Positions 53,907 through 61,646 of a stretch of DNA of 64,000 nucleotides are shown in pieces (the stretch's first letter is position 1; each line of letters starts with the position of its first letter). Position numbers and translations under genes: made by a program. Source of the DNA: Flavobacterium undicola (lineage in GTDB: Bacteria > Bacteroidota > Bacteroidia > Flavobacteriales > Flavobacteriaceae); assembly GCF_009909155.2 (NCBI RefSeq), contig NZ_JAAAPM020000016.1, forward strand, positions 1-64,000. Direction: 5' to 3'. The notes below the pieces were generated by a model. The model ran no database searches. It saw nothing but the letters and a program-made list of their open reading frames with translations, and had not been told where the DNA came from.

Positions 53907-55151
53907 TTATCTAATAAACCCTACTCCTGCTGTTGTATTAGTTGAAGCATCAATTAAAATAAACGCTCCATTAGATTTGTTATCATTATAAGCATCAAAA
54001 TACAATGGCTTACTCAATTTGATAGTTACTTCTCCAATTTCATTAATCGCTAATTGAGATGCTGGAGTTGTTCCTGAATAATCAGTTGCAATTACATTTT
54101 TAATACTATCCACTTTTGCCAAAACTCTATTGGTATTGTGTTGGATTAAATATTTTGTTCCGGCAACTAATTTTTTGCTGTCCATCCAGCAAACTGTAGT
54201 AGTAATGTCTTTCTCAACTCTAGGCAATTCATTCGATTTTACGATCATATCTCCTCTAGTTACATTGATGTCATTTTCTAACTCAATAGTAATTGAAGAA
54301 CCTGCAACTGCTTCATCAAATTGTTGATCAAAAAAGTGAATATTAGTCACTTTAGATTCTGTTAAAGACGGCAATACCGTTACAGCATCCCCTACTTTAA
54401 TACTATCTCCGTATAATTTACCCGCATATCCTCTAAAATCATGATATTCTTCCGTTTTTGGACGAATTACGGTTTGAACCGGGAAACGAGCTTTTCCATT
54501 ATCATAAACATCTTTTGATTCTAAAGCTTCTAAATGCTGTAAAATAGTTTGTCCTGTATACCAAGGCATCTTTCCTAATGTTTCCACAACATTATCTCCT
54601 GTTAAAGCACTCAAAGGAATATAACTTACGTTTTGTTCTTTGTATGAACTCTTAGCATTCAATGCTTGGAAATCAGCTTTGATTTTGTTGTATACTTCTT
54701 CAGAATAATCAACTAAATCCATTTTGTTTACAGCAACAATCACATCTTTTACTCTCAATAAATTATTGATAAAAAAGTGACGGTATGTTTGCTCAATTAC
54801 TCCTTTACGGGCATCAATCAAAATGATAGATACTTGTGAAGTTGATGCACCTGTAACCATGTTACGCGTATATTCTACGTGACCAGGAGTATCGGCAATA
54901 ATGTAACTTTTCTTAGCTGTAGAAAAATAAATATGAGCCACATCAATAGTGATTCCTTGTTCTCTCTCTGCAACTAATCCGTCAGTAGCCAAAGAGAAAT
55001 CTAAATAATCATATCCTTTTTGTTTACTACTTTTTTCAATTGCTTCTAATTTATCTGTAGTCAATGATTGCGTATCATACAATAATCTACCGATTAATGT
55101 ACTCTTTCCATCATCTACACTTCCTGCTGTTGCTATTTTTAAAACTTCCAT
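53907..55151 (-). CDS. cysN: Sulfate adenylyltransferase subunit 1 (GTPase)
   Basis: 414 residues. The GTP-hydrolysing regulatory subunit that drives APS synthesis by CysD. G1 DDGKSTL at residues 13-19, DTPGH and NKMD are present, followed by two beta-barrel domains. The C-terminus ends there with no APS kinase fusion, consistent with an APS reductase pathway. Flanked by palindromic elements: one before the start and one at the stop. Confidence 0.95.
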   Translation of the reverse strand: MEVLKIATAGSVDDGKSTLIGRLLYDTQSLTTDKLEAIEKSSKQKGYDYLDFSLATDGLVAEREQGITIDVAHIYFSTAKKSYIIADTPGHVEYTRNMVTGASTSQVSIILIDARKGVIEQTYRHFFINNLLRVKDVIVAVNKMDLVDYSEEVYNKIKADFQALNAKSSYKEQNVSYIPLSALTGDNVVETLGKMPWYTGQTILQHLEALESKDVYDNGKARFPVQTVIRPKTEEYHDFRGYAGKLYGDSIKVGDAVTVLPSLTESKVTNIHFFDQQFDEAVAGSSITIELENDINVTRGDMIVKSNELPRVEKDITTTVCWMDSKKLVAGTKYLIQHNTNRVLAKVDSIKNVIATDYSGTTPASQLAINEIGEVTIKLSKPLYFDAYNDNKSNGAFILIDASTNTTAGVGFIR

Positions 55152-55159
55152 ATCTTTTT

Positions 55160-55201
55160 TCCCCTCCCCGACCCTCCCCGAAGGGGAGGGAGCCGAGTCT
55201 G
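55160..55201 (+). repeat. GC palindrome element before cysN
   Basis: Forward copy with stem CTCCCCGAAGGGGAG, 8 bases upstream of the cysN start. Together with the copy at the stop it brackets the gene. Confidence 0.8.
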
Positions 55202-55252
55202 GCGTTTTATTTAATTAAAATTTTATTTTTTATTCTTCTTTTTTTCTCCAAT

Positions 55253-55288
55253 ACCTCCCTCTCCTTTGGAGAGGGCTGGGGTGAGGAT
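55253..55288 (-). repeat. GC palindrome element at the cysD stop
   Basis: Reverse copy with stem CCCTCTCCTTTGGAGAGGG then CTGGGGTGAGGAT, one base from the cysD stop codon. Confidence 0.8.
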
Positions 55289-55289
55289 T

Positions 55290-56192
55290 TTAAAAGTATC
55301 CTTGTTGTTTTCTTTTCTCCATTGCAGCTTCTGAACGTTTGTCGTCAATACGTGCACCACGCTCAGAGATAGTAGAAGCTCTAATTTCGCCAACTACTTC
55401 CGAAATTGTAGCTGCATAAGATTCAACAGCTGCAGTACAACTCATATCTCCAACAGTTCTAAAACGAACAATTCTTTCTTCAATTTCCTCATCTTCATCT
55501 TGGTAAACAAAAGGAGAATGTGACCAAATCATACCATCTCTAACAAAAACTTTACGTTTGTGAGAAAAGTAAATAGATGGAATTTCTATTTGCTCTTGTT
55601 CGATATAACTCCAAACATCTAATTCAGTCCAGTTTGAAATTGGGAAAACACGAACGTTTTGACCATTTTCAATTTTTCCATTCAATAAATCAAACAACTC
55701 AGGACGTTGGTTTTTTTCATCCCATTGACCAAAATCATCACGAACTGAAAAAATACGTTCTTTAGCTCTTGCTTTTTCCTCATCTCTACGCGCTCCACCA
55801 ATACAAGCATCAAATTTAAATTCTTCGATTGCATCTAAAAGTGTCGTAGTTTGCAAACTGTTTCTACTAGAATATTTCCCAGTTTCTTCAACAACTTTTC
55901 CTTCATCAATAGCATCCTGTACATTACGAACGATTAGCTCCAAACCTAATTCTTCAACCAATTTATCTCTAAAAGCAATGGTTTCCGGAAAGTTATGACC
56001 TGTATCAACATGTAATAAAGGAAAAGGAATCTTAGCAGGAAAAAACGCTTTTTGCGCTAATCTCACTAAAGTAATCGAATCTTTTCCTCCAGAAAAAAGC
56101 AACACTGGCTTCTCAAATTGAGAAATAACTTCTCTGAATATGTAAATCGCTTCGCTCTCTAAAGCATTTGTTTTTAAAACTGAACTCATCAT
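55290..56192 (-). CDS. cysD: Sulfate adenylyltransferase subunit 2
   Basis: 300 residues. The PP-loop ATPase subunit that joins sulfate to ATP, giving APS. SGGKDS at residues 34-39 binds ATP pyrophosphate; HVDTGHNFPETI and the C-terminal ERGARIDDKRSEAAMEKRKQ are family signatures. Upstream of cysN and downstream of cysH on the same strand. Confidence 0.96.
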   Translation of the reverse strand: MMSSVLKTNALESEAIYIFREVISQFEKPVLLFSGGKDSITLVRLAQKAFFPAKIPFPLLHVDTGHNFPETIAFRDKLVEELGLELIVRNVQDAIDEGKVVEETGKYSSRNSLQTTTLLDAIEEFKFDACIGGARRDEEKARAKERIFSVRDDFGQWDEKNQRPELFDLLNGKIENGQNVRVFPISNWTELDVWSYIEQEQIEIPSIYFSHKRKVFVRDGMIWSHSPFVYQDEDEEIEERIVRFRTVGDMSCTAAVESYAATISEVVGEIRASTISERGARIDDKRSEAAMEKRKQQGYF

Positions 56193-56282
56193 TTGTATTT
56201 AAATATTTGAAAGATTTAATGATTCTAAATTTTTTGCAAATTTAAAACCTTATCCTCTTTATTCTATTATCTTTTCTCTTAA

Positions 56283-56984
56283 TTATTTTTGGTGTAAACC
56301 ACACTCTTTATGACTCGATTCCCAAGACCATCTTCCTGCTCTAATATCTTCGCCTGGTGCAATAGCACGAGTACAAGGTGCACAACCAATGCTTACAAAT
56401 CCTTTTTTGTGTAAACTGTTTTGCGGCACATTATTATCGTCAATATATTTTTGAACTTCTTCCAATGACCATTTCAATAACGGATTGAATTTTAAGATGC
56501 CAAAGTTAGCATCATATTCAAACAAATGCAAATCGCTTCTGTTCTCTGACTGCTCGGCTCTTAAACCAGTAATCCAAACCTGATTTCCTGCTAAGGCTTT
56601 TTTAAGAGGCACTACTTTTCGAATAAAACAACATTCTTTTCTATTCTCAACAGACTCATAAAAACTATTTGGCCCTTTTTTCTCCAGCAATTCCTCCACC
56701 GCTTTTGCTTCCGGGAAATATACTTTTATTGGTAATTTGTATTTTTTTTGTGTTCTATGGAAAACATCATACGTTTCTTGAAATAAACGTCCTGTATCCA
56801 ATGTAAAAATAGTTATCTCAGCTTTGCTTTTTTCAATTAAAGCCGTAATAACCTGATCTTCCTGTCCGAAAGAAGTAGAAAAAACTACTTTCCCCTTGTA
56901 TTCATCAGCTAGAAAAGCAAAAGTTTCCTCAATAGAGAAATCCTTTGTTTTTGCTAATAAAGATTGTACTACATCTGCACTCAT
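56283..56984 (-). CDS. cysH: Adenylylsulfate (APS) reductase
   Basis: 233 residues. A PP-loop reductase (STSFGQED at 36-43) that converts APS to sulfite. The paired cysteines C118-C119 and C201-x-x-C204 bind a 4Fe-4S cluster, which separates APS reductases from the cluster-free PAPS type; C228 in the C-terminal KECGLHQK is the catalytic cysteine. Absence of a cysC kinase gene in the cluster agrees. The TSUP permease gene precedes it by 14 bases. Confidence 0.94.
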   Translation of the reverse strand: MSADVVQSLLAKTKDFSIEETFAFLADEYKGKVVFSTSFGQEDQVITALIEKSKAEITIFTLDTGRLFQETYDVFHRTQKKYKLPIKVYFPEAKAVEELLEKKGPNSFYESVENRKECCFIRKVVPLKKALAGNQVWITGLRAEQSENRSDLHLFEYDANFGILKFNPLLKWSLEEVQKYIDDNNVPQNSLHKKGFVSIGCAPCTRAIAPGEDIRAGRWSWESSHKECGLHQK

Positions 56985-56998
56985 ATTTTTTTTCTCTT

Positions 56999-57901
56999 TT
57001 ATAATAATTTAGAAAGCGTTTTTAAACTCAAAATGATAATCAAAATCCCTACAACAATCATCATCGGCTTTCTCTTTATTCTATTTACTAAAATAGCTGC
57101 AAGTGGCGCTGCCATCACTCCTCCTAATATCAACCCAATAATCACCTGCCATCCTTGAATCCCTCCAAACAACATAAAGGTAATTCCGCTGGCAAAAGAA
57201 ACCGCAAATTCGGCTGCATTTACAGAACCAATTGTATAACGAGGGTTTCTTCCGCGCCCTAACAAAGTAGAAGTCACAATTGGCCCCCAACCGCCTCCAC
57301 CAACAGCATCCATAAAACCTCCAAAAGAAGCCAGAATATTCAATCGTTTGGTTTTCTTTTTAATGATTGTTTTTCGCATTGACTTTCTAATAATTATTAT
57401 AGCCAAAACAATCATATAAACCGCAATAAAAGGCTTAATAGCATCACCATCAATCACATCCGACAACAAATAAGCCCCTGTGATAGAACCTAAAACACCC
57501 GGAATCAATAAATGTTTTACTAACTTTTTATTGATATTTCCAAAATGATGATGAGAAATTGCCGACGCACCTGTTGTAAACATTTCAGCAACGTGAACTC
57601 CGGCACTACTAATAGCCGGCGGAATTCCATAAGCCAACAAAAATGAAGTAGAAGTTGCTCCGTATCCCATTCCCAACGTTCCGTCTACCAACTGTGCAAA
57701 GATACCAATAAGTAAGAAAATTAAAAACTCCTGATCAAATCCCCCTATAAAACCACTCCACGTGAATTCGTCGTAGTGATTAATAGCCAGCACCACAATT
57801 AAGCCGACCAACAATGTAACAGGAATAATTACCCACAAACGCTCCTTAAAAGAAACCTCTTGTTTAATTGTAATGTTATCTTCTTTCACTTTTTTACTCA
57901 T
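56999..57901 (-). CDS. TSUP (TauE/SafE) family permease
   Basis: 300 residues from the ATG at 57901 (MSKKVKEDN). At least seven membrane segments; two homologous halves with the family motifs GTLGMGYGATS and DAVGGGGWGPIVTS. TSUP proteins move sulfite, sulfate or organosulfonates. First gene of the operon leading into cysH, so sulfate (or sulfite) transport is likely but unproven. A TTG extension to 57913 was rejected. Confidence 0.85.
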   Translation of the reverse strand: MSKKVKEDNITIKQEVSFKERLWVIIPVTLLVGLIVVLAINHYDEFTWSGFIGGFDQEFLIFLLIGIFAQLVDGTLGMGYGATSTSFLLAYGIPPAISSAGVHVAEMFTTGASAISHHHFGNINKKLVKHLLIPGVLGSITGAYLLSDVIDGDAIKPFIAVYMIVLAIIIIRKSMRKTIIKKKTKRLNILASFGGFMDAVGGGGWGPIVTSTLLGRGRNPRYTIGSVNAAEFAVSFASGITFMLFGGIQGWQVIIGLILGGVMAAPLAAILVNRIKRKPMMIVVGILIIILSLKTLSKLL

Positions 57902-57958
57902 TTTAATATCCAAAACTATTTAAAATCCATTACCCTATCGGTTTACTAGATTAGTACG

Positions 57959-57987
57959 CAAATTTAATACTTATTTCTAAATAACAA
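57959..57987 (-). promoter_or_regulatory. Proximal promoter of the sulfate operon
   Basis: Minus-strand TAAATTTG (57959-57966) and TTG (57985-57987), spacing 18. Leader of about 50 bases to the permease start. Confidence 0.6.
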
Positions 57988-58104
57988 AACAATCTATTAT
58001 ATATTTAACATTTTTAAAAAGAGCTTTCCTAAAACATTCGATACAAAAAACATTTTAGTCTTCAAATTTCCCTGAGCGACACAGCCAAAACATCATTTAT
58101 TTTG

Positions 58105-58137
58105 CAAAGATAAATTTGTTTTCTCAAATAATTTCAA
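58105..58137 (-). promoter_or_regulatory. Distal promoter of the sulfate operon
   Basis: Minus-strand TATCTTTG (58105-58112) and TTG (58135-58137), spacing 22. Would give a leader of about 200 bases. Confidence 0.5.
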
Positions 58138-58285
58138 AATTCAGCTATTCAAAATTAAACAACCATCACACAAAAAAACTCATTAAAAAACAGAAATTAA
58201 CTACATTCCGATTCACTTAATTATTTATTTTTCAAATACAACTCACAAACTCTACCTTTTCTATAGGATTATTGTAAAATAGTTG

Positions 58286-58293
58286 TATTTTTG
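58286..58293 (+). promoter_or_regulatory. -7 element of the plus-strand TSUP gene
   Basis: TATTTTTG, 18 bases before the ATG at 58312. It overlaps a TTG that could be mistaken for a start codon. Confidence 0.5.
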
Positions 58294-58311
58294 CGCAAAA
58301 AAAATTTTATT

Positions 58312-59094
58312 ATGGATTTTCAAATAGGACTTATAGTTGCAGGTTTATTCGTGGGTTTTGTAGTAGGTATGACCGGTGTAGGTGGCGGTTCGTTAATGAC
58401 ACCTATTTTATTATGGTTTGGTATTCCACCAACAACAGCTGTTGGAACTGATTTATTATATGCAGCATTTACTAAAGCAGGAGGTGTTTTTGTACATCAC
58501 AAAAAAAATAATATTAACTGGACAATAACCGGTTGGCTTTCTCTTGGGAGTCTTCCTGCAGCAGCAATAACTTTATGGATTTTACATAGTTTTAATGCTG
58601 ATACTACCGCATTAAACGCAATAATAAAATACAGTTTAGGCTGGGCATTATTATTTACTTCTATCGCAATTATTTTCAAAAAGAAAATACTTGTTTTTTC
58701 ACAAAAACATGCAGGTGATAAATTCCATAGCGAAAGCAGAACTCAAAACTTACTAACCATAGCTATTGGGGTATTACTAGGAACTACAGTAACGCTAACT
58801 TCTATTGGAGCTGGTGCTTTAGGAACTGTAACTTTATTTTTCCTTTATCCACTTTTACCAACACCAAGACTTGTAGGTACTGAAATTGCTCACGCAGTTC
58901 CATTAACACTTGTAGCAGGATTAGGACATGCTTCTATGGGGAACTTAGACTTAGGACTATTAAGCCAATTATTAATGGGGTCAATTCCTGGAATATTTAT
59001 GGGAAGTATGTTAAGTGGAAAAGTACCTGATTTATTACTTAGAAATGCCATTGCAGTAATGTTATTTTTTGTGGGGTACAAACTAGTTTTCTAA
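58312..59094 (+). CDS. TSUP (TauE/SafE) family permease, second type
   Basis: 260 residues from the ATG at 58312 (MDFQIGLIVAGLFVG). About seven to eight membrane segments; GMTGVGGGSLMTPILLWFGI is the N-terminal family motif and TVTLTSIGAGALGTVTLFFLYP the second-half one. Only distantly related to the permease at 56999-57901, so not a tandem duplicate. Divergent from the sulfate operon and next to the Rrf2 regulator. A sulfur-related anion is the likely substrate. Confidence 0.85.
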   Translation: MDFQIGLIVAGLFVGFVVGMTGVGGGSLMTPILLWFGIPPTTAVGTDLLYAAFTKAGGVFVHHKKNNINWTITGWLSLGSLPAAAITLWILHSFNADTTALNAIIKYSLGWALLFTSIAIIFKKKILVFSQKHAGDKFHSESRTQNLLTIAIGVLLGTTVTLTSIGAGALGTVTLFFLYPLLPTPRLVGTEIAHAVPLTLVAGLGHASMGNLDLGLLSQLLMGSIPGIFMGSMLSGKVPDLLLRNAIAVMLFFVGYKLVF

Positions 59095-59131
59095 ATCCTC
59101 TCCCCGACCCTCTCCAAAGGAGAGGGAGACA
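59095..59131 (+). repeat. GC palindrome element after the TSUP gene
   Basis: Forward copy (TCCTCTCCCCGACC ... CTCTCCAAAGGAGAG) starting directly at the stop codon of the plus-strand permease. Confidence 0.8.
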
Positions 59132-59142
59132 AATCTTAATAT

Positions 59143-59206
59143 TAGATTTATATAAAAAAATGACCTTTTCAAATATTTGAAAAGGTCATTTTTTTATATA
59201 AATCTA
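59143..59206. terminator. Perfect 64-base palindrome, bidirectional terminator
   Basis: Two 32-base arms with no loop (59143-59174 and 59175-59206); the inner part is AATGACCTTTTCAAAT with A and T runs. It lies between the convergent permease and Rrf2 genes. Confidence 0.85.
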
Positions 59207-59210
59207 TACT

Positions 59211-59621
59211 CTAGAAAGCAATATCGGCTAAAGAGTTATTTTCTAAAACCTTTAAGGTATTATCTCTAATCTCAGTCATCAAACGACGCGCAGCACAAGT
59301 TGATTCGTCTTCACAATCATCACATCTTTCATAAAAATTATGACTCGCACAGGGCAACAAAGCAATTGGCCCTTCGAGAATGCGGTACACTTTTGCCATG
59401 CTAATCTCTTTAGGATCTTTAATCAAATAATAACCGCCCCCTTTTCCTTTTTTGGCACCTAAAAAACCTGAATTGCGAAGCAGCAACAAAATACTTTCCA
59501 AAAACTTAATCGAAATATTTTCGCTTTTGGCAATATCAGCAATAGCAACTGGCGTTTGATCTTCTTGACGAGCCAAAAAAGTCAAAGCTTTAATTCCGTA
59601 TTTTGTTTTCTTTGAAAGCAT
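59211..59621 (-). CDS. Rrf2-family transcription regulator with cysteine cluster
   Basis: 136 residues. An N-terminal winged helix (TKYGIKALTFLARQ, KFLESILLLLRNSGFLGAKKGKGGGY) followed by four cysteines, C91, C100, C103 and C109 (RCDDCEDESTC), which could hold an iron-sulfur cluster as in IscR or NsrR. It probably senses sulfur or Fe-S status. Position between the sulfate and methionine genes suggests control of these, an inference. TACTTTTG at 59693-59700 on the minus strand is a candidate -7 box. Confidence 0.88.
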   Translation of the reverse strand: MLSKKTKYGIKALTFLARQEDQTPVAIADIAKSENISIKFLESILLLLRNSGFLGAKKGKGGGYYLIKDPKEISMAKVYRILEGPIALLPCASHNFYERCDDCEDESTCAARRLMTEIRDNTLKVLENNSLADIAF

Positions 59622-59793
59622 TTGATTTTGATTGATGATTAACGATTGCTGATTTATGATTCAAAAAAATCAACATCTCTTTATAATTACAACAAAAGTA
59701 TATTTTTAAATTAAAGAATAATGAAGATTAACGATTGTGATGTACTAGAGCAAAATCTGCAATCAAAAATCGTTAATCTTTATTCTGCAATCA

Positions 59794-60966
59794 TTAAGAC
59801 AAAGCTTGCTCTAAATCGGCAATAACATCTTTTACAGTTTCCAAACCTACAGAAACACGTACTAAACCTTCTGTAATACCAACTGCCAGTTTTTCTTCAA
59901 TAGACAATTTACTATGCGTAGTTGAAGCGGGATGCGTTACAATAGTTTTAGCATCTCCAATATTAGCAGAAAGCGAACATAATTTTATTTTATCTAAAAA
60001 AGCACGACCTGCATCAATACCTCCTTTAATTTCAAATGCAATAATGTTACCACCTAAAAGCATTTGCTTTTTAGCGACTTCATATTTAGGATGCGATTTC
60101 AAGAAAGGATATTTCACACTGTTTACATTAGGATGACTTTCTAAAAACTCAGCTACTTTCAACGCATTTTCACAATGTCTTTCCACGCGAATTGCTAAAG
60201 TTTCGATACTTTTAGACAAAACCCAAGCATTAAATGGAGACAAAGCCGGACCTGTATTTCTTGAGAAAAGATAGATTTGGCGAATTAAATCGGCTTGACC
60301 TACAGCAACTCCTCCTAAAACACGTCCTTGACCATCCATTAATTTTGTAGCCGAATGAATAACAATATGCGCTCCATACTTAATAGGTTGCTGAATGTAA
60401 GGTGTTGCAAAACAGTTATCGATTATCAAAATCAAATTGTGTTTTTTAGCAATTTGGCCTAACAATTCTAAATCAACTACATCAACACCAGGATTTGTAG
60501 GTGTTTCAGCATACAAGATTTTAGTATTTGGTTTGATAAAACTTTCAATCGTTTCTGGCTGATTAATATCAAAATAAGAAGTGGTAATATTCCATTTTGG
60601 AAAATAAGTCATAAACAACGCATGCGTAGAACCAAAAACACTTCCAGCTGATACAATATGATCACCTGAGCTCAACAAAGCTGCAAAAGTAGAATAGATT
60701 GCTGCCATTCCTGTAGCAAAAGCATAACCTGCCTCAGCACCTTCCATAGCGCAAACCTTATCCACAAACTCAGTCGTGTTTGGATTAGAAAAACGGCTAT
60801 AAATATTACGTTCTTTCTCTTCAGTAAAAGAAGCTCTCATATCCTCAGCATCTTCAAAAACAAAGCTTGAAGACAAAAACAAAGGCGTTGAATGTTCTTG
60901 ATAATGAGTCCTATCTATATGTGTACGTATGGCTTGAGTTTCAAAACCAAATTCTTGTTCGTCCAT
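59794..60966 (-). CDS. metZ: O-succinyl/O-acetylhomoserine sulfhydrylase
   Basis: 390 residues. A Cys/Met-metabolism PLP enzyme. The PLP lysine is K208 in HSATKLMDGQGRVLGG, the pattern of MetZ-type O-succinylhomoserine sulfhydrylases. It fixes sulfide made by the sulfate pathway directly into homocysteine, which MetH then methylates. Cystathionine gamma-synthase or O-acetylhomoserine activity cannot be ruled out from sequence. It has its own consensus promoter. Confidence 0.9.
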   Translation of the reverse strand: MDEQEFGFETQAIRTHIDRTHYQEHSTPLFLSSSFVFEDAEDMRASFTEEKERNIYSRFSNPNTTEFVDKVCAMEGAEAGYAFATGMAAIYSTFAALLSSGDHIVSAGSVFGSTHALFMTYFPKWNITTSYFDINQPETIESFIKPNTKILYAETPTNPGVDVVDLELLGQIAKKHNLILIIDNCFATPYIQQPIKYGAHIVIHSATKLMDGQGRVLGGVAVGQADLIRQIYLFSRNTGPALSPFNAWVLSKSIETLAIRVERHCENALKVAEFLESHPNVNSVKYPFLKSHPKYEVAKKQMLLGGNIIAFEIKGGIDAGRAFLDKIKLCSLSANIGDAKTIVTHPASTTHSKLSIEEKLAVGITEGLVRVSVGLETVKDVIADLEQALS

Positions 60967-61025
60967 TTTGTATTATTTTTTTAAAGTCATTTCACTAAGA
61001 TTCGCAAAGAAAACACAGAGATCCT

Positions 61026-61055
61026 CAAAGTTATTTTCCTAGCTTTTGTAGTCAA
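61026..61055 (-). promoter_or_regulatory. metZ promoter
   Basis: Minus-strand TTG (61053-61055), exactly 19 bases, TAACTTTG (61026-61033). Leader about 55 bases to the metZ ATG. Confidence 0.7.
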
Positions 61056-61084
61056 GATGACTTAATTATTTTAAATTATTCGTT

Positions 61085-61519
61085 TTAGTTTTTAGCTAAT
61101 TCTACTCCGTTCAAAATTACTTTATAATGAATGGTAGCTGTAGGCTCCACTGTTTTAGAAACTGAACAGTATTTTTCGAAAGACAATTGTGCCGCTTTAG
61201 CCGCTTTGCCTTCTTTAATATTTCCTTCCAAAGAAAAAACCACATGAATATCTTTAAACGGTTTTGCTTCTCCTACTTGTACGCGCTCTCCTTCAACCTC
61301 AGCTTTGAAAGAAGTGATTTCCTGACGTTGTTTTTTTAGAATCGAAATCATATCAATTCCGCTACATCCAGCAACACCCATCAAGACTAATTCCATTGGG
61401 CTTGGCCCCATATCATTTCCTCCAAAATCCGGACGCGCATCTACATTTACTATATGTCCTCTTTCATTTTTTAATTGAAAGTGGAAGTTTTCGTTTACTC
61501 TGTCTAATGTTATTTTCAT
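61085..61519 (-). CDS. OsmC-family protein
   Basis: 144 residues. OsmC/Ohr fold with the two redox cysteines C52 (MGVAGCSGIDMI) and C118 (FEKYCSVSKTV) in the positions of the YhfA-like branch. Small peroxide-reducing or redox protein of uncertain substrate. Lies on the same strand between thrA and metZ, which suggests expression with methionine genes. A palindromic element lies 4 bases upstream of its start. Confidence 0.88.
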   Translation of the reverse strand: MKITLDRVNENFHFQLKNERGHIVNVDARPDFGGNDMGPSPMELVLMGVAGCSGIDMISILKKQRQEITSFKAEVEGERVQVGEAKPFKDIHVVFSLEGNIKEGKAAKAAQLSFEKYCSVSKTVEPTATIHYKVILNGVELAKN

Positions 61520-61523
61520 TTTA

Positions 61524-61567
61524 TCCCCTCCCCAACCCTCCCCGAAGGGGAGGGAGTCAAGACTGGA
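61524..61567 (+). repeat. GC palindrome element before osmC
   Basis: Forward copy with stem CCTCCCCGAAGGGGAGG, just upstream of the osmC-type start codon on the minus strand. Confidence 0.8.
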
Positions 61568-61646
61568 GGTTTGCCTTTTTTTAATTATTAACTAATTTTA
61601 TTTTTGTATCTGAACACTCAAAAACTGAACACTAAATACTAAAAAA

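Larger units (their letters stand above)
57902..58311. other. Divergent control region between TSUP genes, 410 bases
   Basis: Holds two minus-strand promoter candidates for the sulfate operon (57959-57987 and 58105-58137) and a -7 element for the plus-strand permease (58286-58293). A short minus-strand frame, MMFWLCRSGKFED (58055-58096), starts just after the distal promoter. No known riboswitch pattern was recognised. Confidence 0.6.

Noticed and set aside
1932..58312. Longer readings starting at non-ATG codons for kmo, kynU, the SIMPL gene, the aminotransferase, gldA, both TSUP genes and a STAS-like gene
   Set aside because: The extra residues are absent from family members or from the paralog, and in three cases overlap the promoter -7 box. 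The downstream ATG was used.
57902..61084. SAM or cobalamin riboswitch before the sulfur and methionine genes
   Set aside because: I looked for the SAM-I core and cobalamin box on both strands and saw neither; the leaders contain only promoters, palindromes and a short frame.
36215..61567. GC palindromes as a CRISPR array
   Set aside because: Copies are kilobases apart, in both orientations, with no spacers and no cas genes.
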